Source of the DNA: Chara braunii
Taxonomy: Eukaryota; Streptophyta; Charophyceae; Charales; Characeae
Length of the DNA stretch: 41,636 nucleotides
Assembly (NCBI GenBank): GCA_003427395.1
Contig: BFEA01000181.1
Location: 544,297-585,932, forward strand
Reading direction: 5' to 3'
In this document: in pieces, positions 10,830 through 21,080 of the stretch
Numbering within the stretch: position 1 is the first letter of the stretch
Layout: each line of letters opens with the position of its first letter
Notes under the pieces: model-generated
Database searches by the model: none
The model's input: the letters and a program-made list of their open reading frames with translations, nothing else
What the model was told of the DNA's origin: nothing
Program-made: the position numbers and the translations under genes

Positions 10830-11174
10830 TCATAGTCGTCTTTCTTTTAGCTCAGGTTTGGGCTTAACTACATCTGATAAACAAAATTGAGCACCAGGAT
10901 CAGAAGGAACGTACGATGAGCAGGGGAAATTTTTGTACCCTGGACCCCTGCTTTCAAATGAGGATGATACCGCTGGAATGCCAATGATCAGGGCCCCCGT
11001 ACTGACGGAAGGGTACTCTGGCTTGAGTAGGAGGGTGCAAAGGCTGATGCTATTCACTAGGCCCTCGTGAAAACCTGTTCTAGTGATGTTGATGTGAACT
11101 AAGGCTGAACAGCCCGAGGTGGATAGCATGAGTAATGCATAAACGGTTACACAAGTTACAGTCTTGCTCAGCAC
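10830..11174 (-). CDS. Hypothetical ORF with signal-like N-terminus
   Basis: This 114-codon ORF begins MLSKTVTCVTVYALLMLSTSGCSA, which resembles a secretion signal, and ends in a charged tail (KPKPELKERRL). No family is recognised. The opposite strand carries comparably long open stretches over the same interval, and there is no promoter or splice support, so it may well be chance. Confidence 0.15.
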   Translation of the reverse strand: MLSKTVTCVTVYALLMLSTSGCSALVHINITRTGFHEGLVNSISLCTLLLKPEYPSVSTGALIIGIPAVSSSFESRGPGYKNFPCSSYVPSDPGAQFCLSDVVKPKPELKERRL

Positions 11175-11717
11175 CTGGGCAGTTTTGCAGCTCGTCAGAA
11201 CTCAAACTCATGCACGGGGTAGAAATGGTGCTTCGTATATTGACACCAAAATACGATTTATTGCTAGCGTACCTGCCCAAAACCCAGTTGGCGGGGTTAT
11301 CATTCAGAGTGACAAGCACCCACTAAACCAGAGCCGATCGTGATCTACCCTGTAGAGGGTTGCGGCGACGAATGGTCAGCTGGGAACTTTAGTAGTGGGC
11401 CCTGGTTGTCGACTGTTCTTGCTGAGTTCTGGCTGTGGCTTGTTCATTCCTACTTAGTGTTGGGTTGCTGCTAGAGTGCCTTGGATTCAGCTCGGTTGCC
11501 TTGAGCCCCTTTCCCGCCAGATGTGGAGTTAGTATTTGGAGGTGAAACCGAGAGTCCCTTGGGACCTCCATCTATGGGGACGGTTGACGTGCTCTCTGAC
11601 ATTGACGACGAAACTGAGATCAGATTAGCAGAACTGGGGCAGGCCACATCTCGTTGCTTGTAATATAGCAGGGGACGAGTGGTCCCGATATTAATAATGT
11701 GCATGGTATGCCTAATA

Positions 11718-11757
11718 AATATATATATATATATATATATACGATATATATATATAT
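11718..11757. repeat. TA dinucleotide microsatellite
   Basis: An almost uninterrupted run of TA repeats broken by one CG (ACGATA). Confidence 0.95.
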
Positions 11758-11784
11758 GTAAGATTGCAGGCGTTCGGGACGGGC

Positions 11785-11840
11785 CGAACGCCCGAACCCG
11801 AACGCCCGAACCCGAACGCCCGAACCCGAACGCCCGAACG
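11785..11840 (+). repeat. 14-base minisatellite, four units
   Basis: CGAACGCCCGAACC is repeated four times, the last unit ending in G. Just upstream GCGTTCGG pairs with CCGAACGC. The same motif returns once at 12478-12501, within a perfect 14-base palindrome CCCGAACGTTCGGG. Confidence 0.9.
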
Positions 11841-12065
11841 TTCAGCACCCTCGCTCGATGAGTTCGACCGAACGCGGACCCAAAAAAAAAAAAAAAAGAA
11901 TTCCAAAAAATCGGAAAAAAATGTATGTTATGCATTAGAATAAACTAAACAACATTTGCCTCAACGTTACTTTCAAATTCTTTACCAAATTTGAAATAAA
12001 AATCAGATACTAGAAATAAATAATAATAATGAAAATAAAAACAATAAAACGAGAATGAAATTATC

Positions 12066-12425
12066 GAGTGGGCCAACACGTTTTTGACACCGCCATCTTT
12101 GGTGATTTGCCATTTTTGTTTGGATGTGACAAATGCTATGAAAATTTATATATGTGTATCTTACATAATAGAGAATCTACAAATAAAGTTTGAAAAAATA
12201 ATAATCTTTTTCATGCCCCGAAGTAAAGATAAAACAAAAAGAGTGAAAAGAGAGAAAAAACAAATTAGTGAGTGGGCAGCAAGTTTTGACACCACCATCT
12301 TTGAGGATTTTTCATTGTTGTTTGGGTGCACAAAATGGCTTCAAAATTAAGAGAGAGATACCTTACATCACAAAGAACTCACAAAAAAAAATTCAGAAAC
12401 AAATAGTAACATTTAGGTGCCAAAA
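12066..12425 (+). repeat. Diverged ~200-base tandem duplication
   Basis: The units start GTGGGC near 12068 and 12272 and share TTTTGACACCRCCATCTTTG, then GTTTGGRTG, then an A-rich segment with TACAT. They are clearly related but diverged. The region is AT-rich. No coding potential is recognised. Confidence 0.65.
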
Positions 12426-12557
12426 TATTTTTTTGCGGGGTCTGAACCCCTTCAAGTTCGGGCCTAGTACGGGGACCCGAACGCCCGAACGTTCGGGGGT
12501 CAGCTTAGGGGCCTCCGTACGTTTGGCCAGGCAACCCTTATATATATATTCAGCCTC

Positions 12558-12594
12558 CTGATGAGTCGGTGAAACTCCGACGAAACAGTTTGTC
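12558..12594 (+). ncRNA. Hammerhead ribozyme core (short stem III)
   Basis: The sequence has the invariant CTGATGA (12558-12564), a perfect 5-bp stem II GTCGG/CCGAC (12565-12569 with 12577-12581) with a 7-base loop, then GAAAC (12582-12586). A possible 3-bp stem III ACA/TGU (12585-12587 with 12591-12593, loop GTT) is followed by C17, so cleavage would be after 12594 at GUC. Hammerheads with short stem III are known from Penelope-like elements, and other hammerheads from plant retrozymes. I do not see a paired stem I: the bases before CTGATGA (CAGCCTC) do not match those after the cleavage site (ACAGCCCC). This copy may therefore be defective, or active only with another strand. Confidence 0.65.
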
Positions 12595-12772
12595 ACAGCC
12601 CCTCGTTTGTTGTCCTCTTCTCTCTCTCTGCCTACGGTTTTACCGGGCAGTTCTGTTTGTGACGATATATATATATATGAAACTCCGACGAAACAGTTTG
12701 TCACAGCCCCTCGTTTGTTGTCCTCTTCTCTCTCTCTGCCTACGGTTTACCGGGCAGTTCTATTTGTGACGA
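12571..12772 (+). repeat. Tandem ~108-base unit linked to the hammerhead, separated by TA repeats
   Basis: Two nearly identical segments (12571-12663 and 12679-12772) run from GAAACTCCGACGAAACAG to TTTGTGACGA. They differ by about a base or two. TA microsatellites lie before the first, between the two, and after the second (to 12799). The second copy begins inside the hammerhead stem II loop and so lacks CTGATGA. GTCACA near each start can pair with TGTGAC near each end, giving a long hairpin. Confidence 0.85.
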
Positions 12773-12800
12773 TATATATATATATACGATATATATATAA

Positions 12801-12880
12801 AATTAAAGTGTAAAAGGAGGCAGTGTGACCACATCACTTATAATTAAAGTGTAAAAGCAGGCAGTGTGACCACATCACTC
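12801..12880 (+). repeat. 41-base tandem duplication
   Basis: AATTAAAGTGTAAAAG followed by AGGCAGTGTGACCACATCACT is repeated at 12801 and 12842 with one substitution. Confidence 0.9.
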
Positions 12881-13137
12881 AGTTAGTCTAGCACGTGAAA
12901 AACACTGGAAATTTGCAACAACTGCCGTTTGCAGAGTACAAATCAACTTTGGTCAGCTAACGCTCACAGGGTGGATCTAGTACCGACAATTGGGCAGGGG
13001 TCGAAGATGGTGTGTTAATTTACACCAATAGCTCTGTTGCTCGAGAGCAATCTTCTGCTCTAAGCTAGTGACCCCTCACGGGTCAGTGGCAGTCCAGTCT
13101 ATGCATCAACCGGGGTTCGGAGCTGGAAGAAGGAATC

Positions 13138-13374
13138 ATGGGAAGCGAAATGACCTACGCTCTCTATTGGGACAGAAAGGACGGTTGGGAAGAGAAAGCA
13201 ATCAAGGACATTCAACACAGCCTAGAACTAATGAGAGTAAGTGCACTGGAACTAGTAAGGGGTCAAAAACACATTGCGTACTCCTTCTATTTCTACGACA
13301 GACGGTTGCATAGCACACGTTCCTCCATTGAGACTGTTGGTCGGGCGAGAGAAGCCGTCAATAGCCAACAGTGA
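13138..13374 (+). CDS. Unrecognised protein, possibly partial
   Basis: This 78-codon ORF begins MGSEMTYALYWDRKDGWEEK and continues with an amphipathic, charged stretch (IKDIQHSLELMRVSALELVRG) and an aromatic segment (YSFYFYDRRL). Its balanced composition and lack of low complexity look coding. I do not recognise a family. It lies about 340 bases upstream of the interrupted reading frame at 13717-14298 in the same direction, and the two could be parts of one old gene or mobile element. No poly(A), splice or promoter signal settles this. Confidence 0.35.
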   Translation: MGSEMTYALYWDRKDGWEEKAIKDIQHSLELMRVSALELVRGQKHIAYSFYFYDRRLHSTRSSIETVGRAREAVNSQQ

Positions 13375-13472
13375 GAATGAAAAAAAGGGGGGCCATCTCA
13401 TAAACAGCGCACAAAAAACAGCAGGGTGGACAAACTAAGCGGGAAAACTCTCTGGGCCAGATGTGAAAAAGA

Positions 13473-13580
13473 GCATTCAATCAGTACTCAAGCAACATTA
13501 AAGCAGCATCAACGGGTACTCAAGCAGCATCCAATCAGCATTCATTCAGTATTCAGTCAACATTCAATCAACACTCAGTC
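13473..13580 (+). repeat. 11-base minisatellite (CATTCAATCAG-like)
   Basis: About ten imperfect units of roughly 11 bases, with variants such as CATTCAATCAG, TACTCAAGCAG and CATTCATTCAG. The overlapping ORF reads as Gln/His/Ser-rich repeats because of this. Confidence 0.75.
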
Positions 13581-13716
13581 ATCTAAGTTGCTTGAGACCT
13601 TCAGACTGGGTCAACCAGTATCTTGTCACACTTATTTGCATCTGAGAATCAACATCAATTAGATCGTGCCACCCTCTAAGAGACATTGGATCGGTTTCAA
13701 CATCCCATTCTAATAC

Positions 13717-14298
13717 ATGAGTAAAGTTGAGTCGTTCTCAGTCCAGGAGGCCGTTCAGACCAGTCTCAACAGGATCACCTCCAAAGATGCCTTCCAACAT
13801 CGATACGTCAGTGCAACCGGTTTCAAGTGAGGTGAACTATCTATCTTCGTAGTTCATACTGAGTTCGCAGAGGGTACCATTCAGGGTTTGAGGCCCTATC
13901 CGAAGAAAGGCAAAGAGGCTCATGAAAATTTCTACTCAGTCTGGATCTCGGCAGTCAAATACCTCGAGGGGAGAGAGAGAGAGCTCGATGAGAGTGGTAC
14001 CAAGCTGATCTGAAGCTTTGGACCCAAGCTCTACACTAATTATCCCAGGTCTCCAGTACCCTTCATTCTCACGGATAGCTCTAGTTGGGGAGACCTGGTT
14101 GATCTAGCCAGGAGGTACATTTCACCTCCATCGATCGACTATGAGGCAGTGACTGAGCCAACAGAGTTCCAACATCTCAGACAAGGGATCTTCTCTCAAC
14201 CATATCTCCCTACACTATGGGAGGAATTTTGTGCTATGGTTGACTTCCGTATCATGGGACTTGGTTGGAAATGCTCGGAACTCGCAGGCTTTAGGTGA
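13717..14298 (+). pseudogene. Unrecognised protein gene interrupted by two in-frame TGA codons
   Basis: Starting at ATG 13717, one frame reads as protein for 193 codons apart from TGA at 13828-13830 and at 14011-14013, ending at TGA 14296-14298. The text is protein-like throughout: MSKVESFSVQEAVQTSLNR, then EGTIQGLRPYPKKGKEAHEN, then LTDSSSWGDLVDLARRY, ISPPSIDYEAVTEPTEFQH and MVDFRIMGLGWKCSELAGFR. Both TGAs are one C-to-T change away from CGA (Arg), the pattern expected from CpG methylation decay, so a pseudogene is the simplest reading. I know no family for it. Recoding of TGA would be a less likely alternative. Confidence 0.5.
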
Positions 14299-15130
14299 CT
14301 CTATATTAAGAGGCCACAATCTTAGGAAGTACAGGGCCGTGGTTCAAGGCACAAGAAACACACAACAAAATGAGAGATTGAGTGTGCTACCCAAAGAGAT
14401 GAGTGAGGACTCTTGACTAGTGTTGGCCATGCTCTTTATGTGTACTCTCTGAGATTATTATGAGTTCTCATTCTTCCCTCACTTATCCTTGTCATCATTC
14501 GAGTCAGTCAGTCTTTGCTTTTTTTGCATTATTTCTGCTTGATGATTTGGATTCCCAGATGATCTCGTCACAGTTCTCAAAATTATAAAATTGGCAAATT
14601 GATGCATGCATGACATACTAGAATTTTATGATTAATATTTGCATGATTCTTGCTGTTCCGAATCAAAATAAAAGATTCCTAAGACCGAGGACCGGTGAAG
14701 ACCACAATTGAAGGGTCTCGCTTGAAGCCGGACACACACAACAGGAAGGGATTTGTTGTATTTAATTTTATTTATTTATTGCAAACATCATTCAAAATCC
14801 TGCGTGACAGCCTGTTGGCTTTCTGGTCGCCCAAAGAGGGCCGATTGGAAAAAGCGCGACATCGTTCACACCCAAGCCTTTCACAACAAATAGTGGTCGA
14901 CAGCGGTGCGCCCACAGAAAGTTCCCGCTACTAAGTTTCTTCTGCCATGTGGGCTAATCACCCGCCAGCTTCCATGCACATTGAACTCCTCGGTCCATAT
15001 TTCAAGCCGGCGGAATAGATGAATTTCGTCAGCATCCTGAATACGCAAGAACCCGTAGGTCAACCAAAGGAGGCGCGCGCTCAAGGTCCTCGACCGCCGC
15101 AATGGCCCTCAAAACCCGGCGCCACGCCCG
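14299..15130. other. No gene recognised
   Basis: Short ORFs only. An ATTTATTTATT simple stretch lies near 14763-14780. No domain, RNA gene or repeat with clear copies was found here. Confidence 0.35.
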
Positions 15131-15335
15131 TCTCCAAAAGCTGAAATATGGAAATAGAAATAACAGCGATAAATAATGAAATATCTAGGAAAATTTTAGT
15201 CGTCAGAAAACGACAGAGGAATCGCTAGTACCACCCCGACTTTGCTGGCGGCAAAACCAAGGGGAATAGCCCCGTCGGGTCCTTAACCCCTGGGCTCCTC
15301 CTTTCCGCTCTGATTCTCCTACGTCGTCGCCGGCT

Positions 15336-15396
15336 GGTCTCGATCCCTGAATCCCGTGGACGAAAGTTTAACACCGTAACCAATAGTGCTTGGCCA
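15336..15396 (-). repeat. tRNA-like A and B boxes; candidate SINE head
   Basis: On the minus strand TGTGGCCAAGCACTATTGG (A-box-like) is followed about 48 bases later by GGGATCGAGACC (B-box-like), the spacing of an internal pol III promoter in Ser/Leu-type tRNAs. No cloverleaf with a paired acceptor stem is evident, so this is more likely a tRNA-derived SINE head or tRNA relic than a tRNA gene. The 3' end of such a SINE could not be defined. Confidence 0.35.
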
Positions 15397-15576
15397 CAAG
15401 CTGTGCTTCACCAGCGGACAACTATATAAGCGAATACCACGTGGCGCGCAGATCTACTGAAACATCTCGCAAAAATACTGTTGTCAATGTCATCCTCCGT
15501 ACGTACACGCATGTTGCGCTCAAGCATTCCAATCATCAAGCAATCTTTTAATCCTAGTTTAATCAGAATTTAAAAC

Positions 15577-15792
15577 TTAGGCGGCAGCCACGCCGGCTTC
15601 ACAACCATCAACAAGAAAAGTGATCACGCGCGCCTTAAGTCTGCGCGCCCACACACTCCCACTCTCATCAAACACATAGTCAGCGCTAACAATAGACACA
15701 GCCGCGACTCGCGCGATATACTCAAGTCTCAATCCAAAGTTATTCCTGTCACTTGCAAAAACCAGGTTGGATACCCTTGTAAGGGTATTCAC
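15577..15792 (-). CDS. Hypothetical ORF abutting element B
   Basis: This 71-codon ORF reads MNTLTRVSNLVFASDRNN, then IARVAAVSIVSADYVFDES, and ends LVDGCEAGVAAA. It is unrecognised. Its start lies exactly at the junction with element B, so a longer host reading frame may have been cut by that insertion, or the ORF may be chance. Confidence 0.18.
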   Translation of the reverse strand: MNTLTRVSNLVFASDRNNFGLRLEYIARVAAVSIVSADYVFDESGSVWARRLKARVITFLVDGCEAGVAAA

Positions 15793-18302
15793 ACCATCAA
15801 ATTGCCATTAGACCGAAATACCACCACAAAACCGCATTTCAAACCTGGCACACTCTGTACGAGTTTGTGGTGATGTCTGTCGGTCTATGCAATGCGTCGG
15901 GTACAATCCAACATGCCATGAACATGATCTTCCATGACTACTTGGATAAGTTTATCGTCGTGTACCTCGATGACATTTTTATCTTCAGTAGGACTGTCGA
16001 GGAGCATGCTCAGTATGTAGCCAAAATCCTTCCCTTCCTTCGACAACACAAGTATAAGATACATTTAGAGAAATGCGAGTTTGGTTGAACTAAAATCTTG
16101 TATTTGGGTCATGAAGTACCCGCATAAGGGATTAGGTCGGAAGATGCGTAGGTGGCCAGCATTCGAGACTGGCCACGGCCCCAGTCTGTGACTGAGGTCA
16201 GATGATTCTTGGGAATGTGTGGTTATTACCGCAATTTTGTACAAAACTATAGCACGATCGCATCTCCCTTGACTGATCTAACGCGCCTTGACACTCCATG
16301 GGAATGGACAGACGCATGTGAGGCTGCTTTCAAGAGATTGAAGCATGCCCTTACACATCATGAGGTTCTCATGGTCCCCGATCCTCAAAGGTCATTCGTA
16401 GTGATCACTGACGCAAGCCAGTATGGCATTGGCGCAGTGTTGGCTCAACAGGAAGGGAAGGAATTAAGGCCGATCGAGTACATGAGTAAGAAGATGCCAT
16501 CGAAGAAGTTGGCGAAGTCCACCTACGAAAGGGAACTCTATGCCCTTTATAAGGCACTTGTCCACTGGAGGCACTATCTGTCAGGAAGGTTCTTCTACTT
16601 TAGGACCGACCATCAGACACTCAAGTGGATCAAAACACAATTTGTTCTCTCCGATGCACTGCAACGTTGGATTGAAGTCATAGATCAATGTGACTTTAAG
16701 CTTGACCATGTGAAAGGAGAGTAAAACAAGGTTGCTGATGCGTTGTCAGGTAGGGCAGACTACTTGGGTGCGCTGATCACGGAGCTTGGCTTATCTGACG
16801 ATGTATCTCGTTCCTTGGTGGAAGCCGAAAAGGAAGACCGTTTCACGATGGACATCATCCACAAACTTGAGGCCCAAGGCAAGGCCAGATCAGATGAGTT
16901 CATGATGGTGGATGGGCTGCTTTTTCTTGAGAAGTTTGGGTTCAAAAGGTTAGTGGTTGCATCTAGAGAGATTTTGCATAGTTTGTTTTTAGGTGAGTGT
17001 CATGACGCAACAGGTCAATTGGCTATAAGAAGACTAGCGCTAACTTAGTACAACGATTCTGCTGGCTTAACATGCTTGACGATGCGAAGACATACATGCA
17101 GACTTGTCAAGTCTGTCAGCGGGACAAGCCGTGAACTCGAGTTCCACTTGGGTTATTGAAACCCTTACCCATTCCTGCTGGTCCGGGACAAAGTGTTTCC
17201 ATGGACTTCATGGATACCCTCGTGACCAGCAAGAGTGGCAAGGGGCATATCTTCGTCATAGTGGATAGTAAAGTATGCTAGACTAATCACCATGCCAAAG
17301 ACTGCCAGGACTGAGCATGTCATCAAGTTATTCATGATAACTGGGTGTGTGACTTCGGACTACCAAAGACAATTGTTAGTGACAAGGATGTCCGTTTCAC
17401 TAGTGAGATGTGGATGAAGGCTGCTGAACAGATGGGCAGCCAGCTTCATATGACTTCTGGGAATCATCCCAAAGCCAATGGGCAGGCTGAACAGATGAAT
17501 CGTGTGGTGCAGCATCTGTTGAGGCATTATATCAAGCCCAGCCAGGATGACTGGGATGAGAAATTACCTCTCATTGCCAGTTTGTACAATAACGTTGTAC
17601 ATAGCACCACCTGTGTCAGTCCTAATCAGTTGCATCTGGGGTGGAAGCCTAGATCTGCTCTAGACTTCCTCCTGCTCGAAAATCGAACTGCTGCAACTCC
17701 GGGAACCATTGAATTTGGTGTCCAGTATGAGAAGTTGTTGCAGAATACTGTCAAACACATCGATAAATCTCCGGAAACAATGATTGCTTATGAGAACAAG
17801 CATCGCTGACAATCCACATTTCAGGTAGGGGAACGTGTCTGGGTCAAGGCTAGTGAGTTGGGACAGGAATTCGGGATCTCTAGAAAACTAATGCCTCAGT
17901 ATTTCGGTCCCTGGGAAGTCTTAGATATTGGGTAGTGATTTGGATGGTCCCTCGTACGTGATTCATATCCCTGGACACCTACACACTTACCCTGTGTTTC
18001 ACGCCTCAAAGCTTGCACCTTTCGCTGAGACAGACCAGTTCCCATCAAGGAGATCTATGCTGCCCCCAACCATGGATGGTCATGTGGACGTGTACAATAT
18101 CCTGGAGCACAGAGGCATGCCTGTTCCCAAGCCAGCTGGCAAGGGTAGACCACCTAAACCTGTGAGAGAATACAGAGTACGGTTCAAGCATCATATTGAT
18201 CCCAAGGAAGACCGATGGTTTACTAGAGAGGAACTTGTCAAGACAGCTCCTCAAATCAAGGCCGAGTATGAAAGAAAATTGAAGGGGAAGGCACCAGCAT
18301 GA
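15786..18302 (+). pseudogene. Ty3/gypsy pol of element B, 5'-truncated (RT, RNase H, integrase, chromodomain-like tail)
   Basis: The frame starts inside RT (HHKTAF ... YEFVVM) and keeps the RT active site VVYLDDIFIFSR at about 15957-15990. RNase H follows, with ITDASQYGIG, STYERELYAL and RTDHQTLKW, the three acidic positions being present. The integrase zinc-binding part (GECHDAT ... CQVCQRDK, 16990-17130), the core (SMDFMD, then SDKDVRFTSEMW, then NHPKANGQAEQMN) and the C-terminal segment (GPSYVIHIP ... PKEDRWFTREEL) ending KLKGKAPA complete it. Breaks include a stop after KCEFG (16088), TAA at 16722-16724, a frameshift near 17030, a short deletion near 17270, TGA at 17807-17809 and a frameshift near 17930. 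Gag, protease and the front of RT are missing. It is close in sequence to D, E and F. Confidence 0.9.
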
Positions 18303-18325
18303 AGCATCTCAGCGGACTCTTTCGA

Positions 18326-18342
18326 AGATAAGGGGGATGGAA
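18326..18342 (+). promoter_or_regulatory. Polypurine tract of element B
   Basis: AGATAAGGGGGATGGAA lies between the pol stop and the TG of the LTR. The same tract occurs before the LTR of element D. Confidence 0.75.
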
Positions 18343-19447
18343 TGCAAGGAATGAGCCCTCGCGGGGTCCTTGTCAAGCATTCACATGTTCTGGGCAGAGG
18401 TCCCCAGAAAGCCAAGTGCCCGCCCTAAGTGAAGGCGGGCCTGAATATTCACTGAAGGCCCAAATTCGACATTTTTCATATGTGGGTACTCAGGCTGTTA
18501 CAGCCCGCCAGTTGGTTGAGTGGATGTGTGAGCCTCCCTAAGCTGTGTCGTACAGTTTGGCCCAGGCCGTGGCAGTTGCGCCTGGGCACATACACACAAT
18601 GCAAGGTCGATACATCACGAAGTGGCTACAGGCTTACGCAAAAGCAGCTCTGTCGACGTACATACCCCAGGTCCTGTGCAAATGCAGGAAACGGCCCAAG
18701 TCTGGAGACTCAGGCTGTGTCCAACTGTAAAGGGCCCAGGCCCTCAACTGTAGCACTGGGCCTGGGCGCAGGTATTGGGGCCCGACCGGAAGCTACTGGA
18801 AGCTTCCAGCCAGGCGACACGCAGCCAAGTAGAGGCTGCCACTTCCATATGGGAAGGAGGGCAGCCAGGGTCTGGCATTTTGGCCCACGCAGGCAATGCG
18901 GTCACACTGCTGCACTGCTGCATTAGAGGCTGCGTGCTGCGCTGAGGCTAGAGCGCGTGCGGGTGCGTGTGAGGTGAAGAGGGGTGCTGCTGGGCAGCGG
19001 AGCGCAAGCAGCCATAGTCGGGCTGCAGGGCGCTAGAGGTTGAGAGGGCGATCGTTGGTCTTCAGGAAGGAGGCGAGTGTGGGTGGACAGGGTCTGATGA
19101 GGGGCGACGAGATACGTACCTGGTGCATGAGAGGGGTCGGCTATGGTGTTGGCATCATGTACATTGGTCTTCAAGAGTCACAGTGAGCCTGTTGCGAGAA
19201 TGCTGATGTAGGTAGGACAGTCAAGTACTGTACGCTGGGTGCTGGGAGGCAGACAGAGAGGAGCGGCTTTGGATACTGTGTTGGTGTGGCCTGAGGGCTT
19301 GAACATTGGCTCATTACTTCATTGTATTGCTCTTAATGGATGGAATCTCGGTGCATTTGTGCTCTCTGCTTGTACACGACTACTTGGACATCTGTGTGAT
19401 ATCGCAACTTTGCTTTCTGTATATCGTTCCCACTCATATTCATTGCC
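18343..19447 (+). mobile_element. 3' LTR of element B
   Basis: It starts TGCAAGGAATG right after the PPT. It is homologous over most of its length to the LTR of D (31559-33153), for example the blocks GAAGCTACTGGAA, GGGCTGCAGGGCGC, TGTACATTGGTCTTC and GTGTGGCCTGAGGGCTTGAACATTGG. The alignment ends at ATTCATTGCC here and ATTCCTTGCA in D, so the terminal CA has decayed. A GCCCGCC/GGCGGGC hairpin lies at 18418-18440. No 5' LTR partner is in the window. Confidence 0.8.
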
Positions 19448-20348
19448 CTTTTTTTCAATTAGATGAAATAAATCGAGAATGCCATTATGCCTGCTATGAT
19501 GCGATGTGAAAGGCCTTCCACGATGCAGACCCGAAATTCGAGTTTCAGGGTCAGAGAGGCCTGGGCCAAGAAAGGCCAAGTAGGCTAGTTTCAGAAAAGT
19601 CACAGCTGGGTACCTTAGCAGTCAAGTCCAACAGGCACCCGACAAACAGTCACATCTCAGGTCCCAGAGATAGGAGTCGCAAACCACAGTTAAAACTTAA
19701 AAGCCATGTGCCACAATCGAAAAGTCGCGACTCAAAGGCCCAAGCAGCAGCACACCAATGAAAATTCGGGAACGGTACCAGGCCCTGACATTCGAAAGCA
19801 AACAGGCCGTGGGGATGTGGTACCAGAACCAAGTCAAGGCCCAAGAAGCAGAGGCTGGCACGAGTTGAAGCTCGGTCCAAGACAATATAAGGACTGGCCA
19901 ACCTCCTCATTCGGCAGATTGCTCATTCACATGAAGTGTGGAAGTGCTGGTGCACTTGTGTGCTATTGTGAAGGGCGGAGCGTTGAGCCAGGGAGTTGCG
20001 CTGTTAGAGGGAGAAAGAGAGGGAGCAGCCACAGCTGCCCAGCGCTGGCAGGGGGAAGGCAGCCATAGCTGCGCCAGTGCTAGTAGTTAGTAGTAGACCT
20101 CAGAGGGGTTAGTAGAGTTAGCAGTGGGTGTAGTAGGTGGTGTGAGTGCATGCAAGTAGGGAGAGAAGACACAGGGAGGTAGTATACAGAGAGAAGACCG
20201 AGGGAAAAGAGAGAGGAGCTCCGGGAGAGATACTTACCTGAGTGGAGATACTGGATACTTGGGTTTGCGCTGTTGAGCGCTTGTGACTGAAACTCTTAAT
20301 TCCTTGTATAATAATTTGTTGGAACTCTAAAGCTGCGCTTACTTGGTC
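19448..20348. other. Spacer, possibly the 5' part of the element C LTR
   Basis: No supported gene. A TATA-like CAATATAAGG lies at about 19885, and repeated AGGCCCAAG and GCAGCCATAGC motifs resemble those in the neighbouring LTRs. The left LTR of C may therefore begin somewhere in this interval, since its true start cannot be fixed from the truncated inverted copy. Confidence 0.35.
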
Positions 20349-21080
20349 TTCATTTGCAATGACTTGCTGTTTCCATCCTGCCTGTAGCCTCACTCTGACG
20401 AGGCTGTACTCTAGGTAGGGGTAGATTCGGGCTAACCGAGAGACCTGCCTGTGTGGGAAATTCGTGAGGGACATATTTGTAAATATAGAAATATGGCCTT
20501 GTAGTAACTCGACTTTCCTAACAACGACCCTAACTGCGAATAGCAGGCCCGGGCTACCCCTAGGACAGACAAGCCCTATGGGCCTATGCTGATAGACGGT
20601 CCTATAGCCGGGTAGGGAGAGGCCCTAGAGGCCGAAACTGAAACGGTACCGGTCGGTCAGTCAGTCCGGTCTAGGTCGGTCTAGGCTAGCGTAGAGTATA
20701 GGTAGGATGGGGACACCNGTCCAGGGCTTTTGGCAGTTGACACTTCGTGGTGGAAGTTGCTGCGCACACGGTATCAGGCCGTGGTTGCTGATTCCGGTGC
20801 TGGACATGGCGGACATAGCCAGACCTTCGGAGNGTTGACCAGACTNNGGTCAACGCTGTNCGCTCTGACTCTTTGGGAGTCATAGCGGTCTGGGCCATCT
20901 GAGGTCTGATGCGTTGGAGCNCGTGGTGCACTGCTGAGCCTCCTCAGGAGTAGGGTCCCAGTGGCGATGCAGCCATAGCTGCATCTACTCAGAGATATCA
21001 TCGTCTGGACTTCATCTTCATCAGGGACTGTTGGCGCTGAGCTTCTTCTTCATCATTTGGATGGCGATTGGCTCTGGGAG

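Noticed and set aside
10891-11320. Plus-strand reading with protein-like stretches (GKFLYPGPLLSNEDD..., VRTQTHARGRNGASYID...)
   Set aside because: Four stops interrupt it, the opposite strand is equally open, and no family is recognised. Not enough to call a pseudogene.
13473-13580. Possible CRISPR-like array from regular short repeats
   Set aside because: Units are contiguous 11-mers without unique spacers, in eukaryotic repeat DNA; it is a minisatellite.
19092-19114. CTGATGAGGGGCGACGAGA, similar to a hammerhead core
   Set aside because: No stem II pairing and no GAAA; the homologous site in D (about 32797) lacks CTGATGA.
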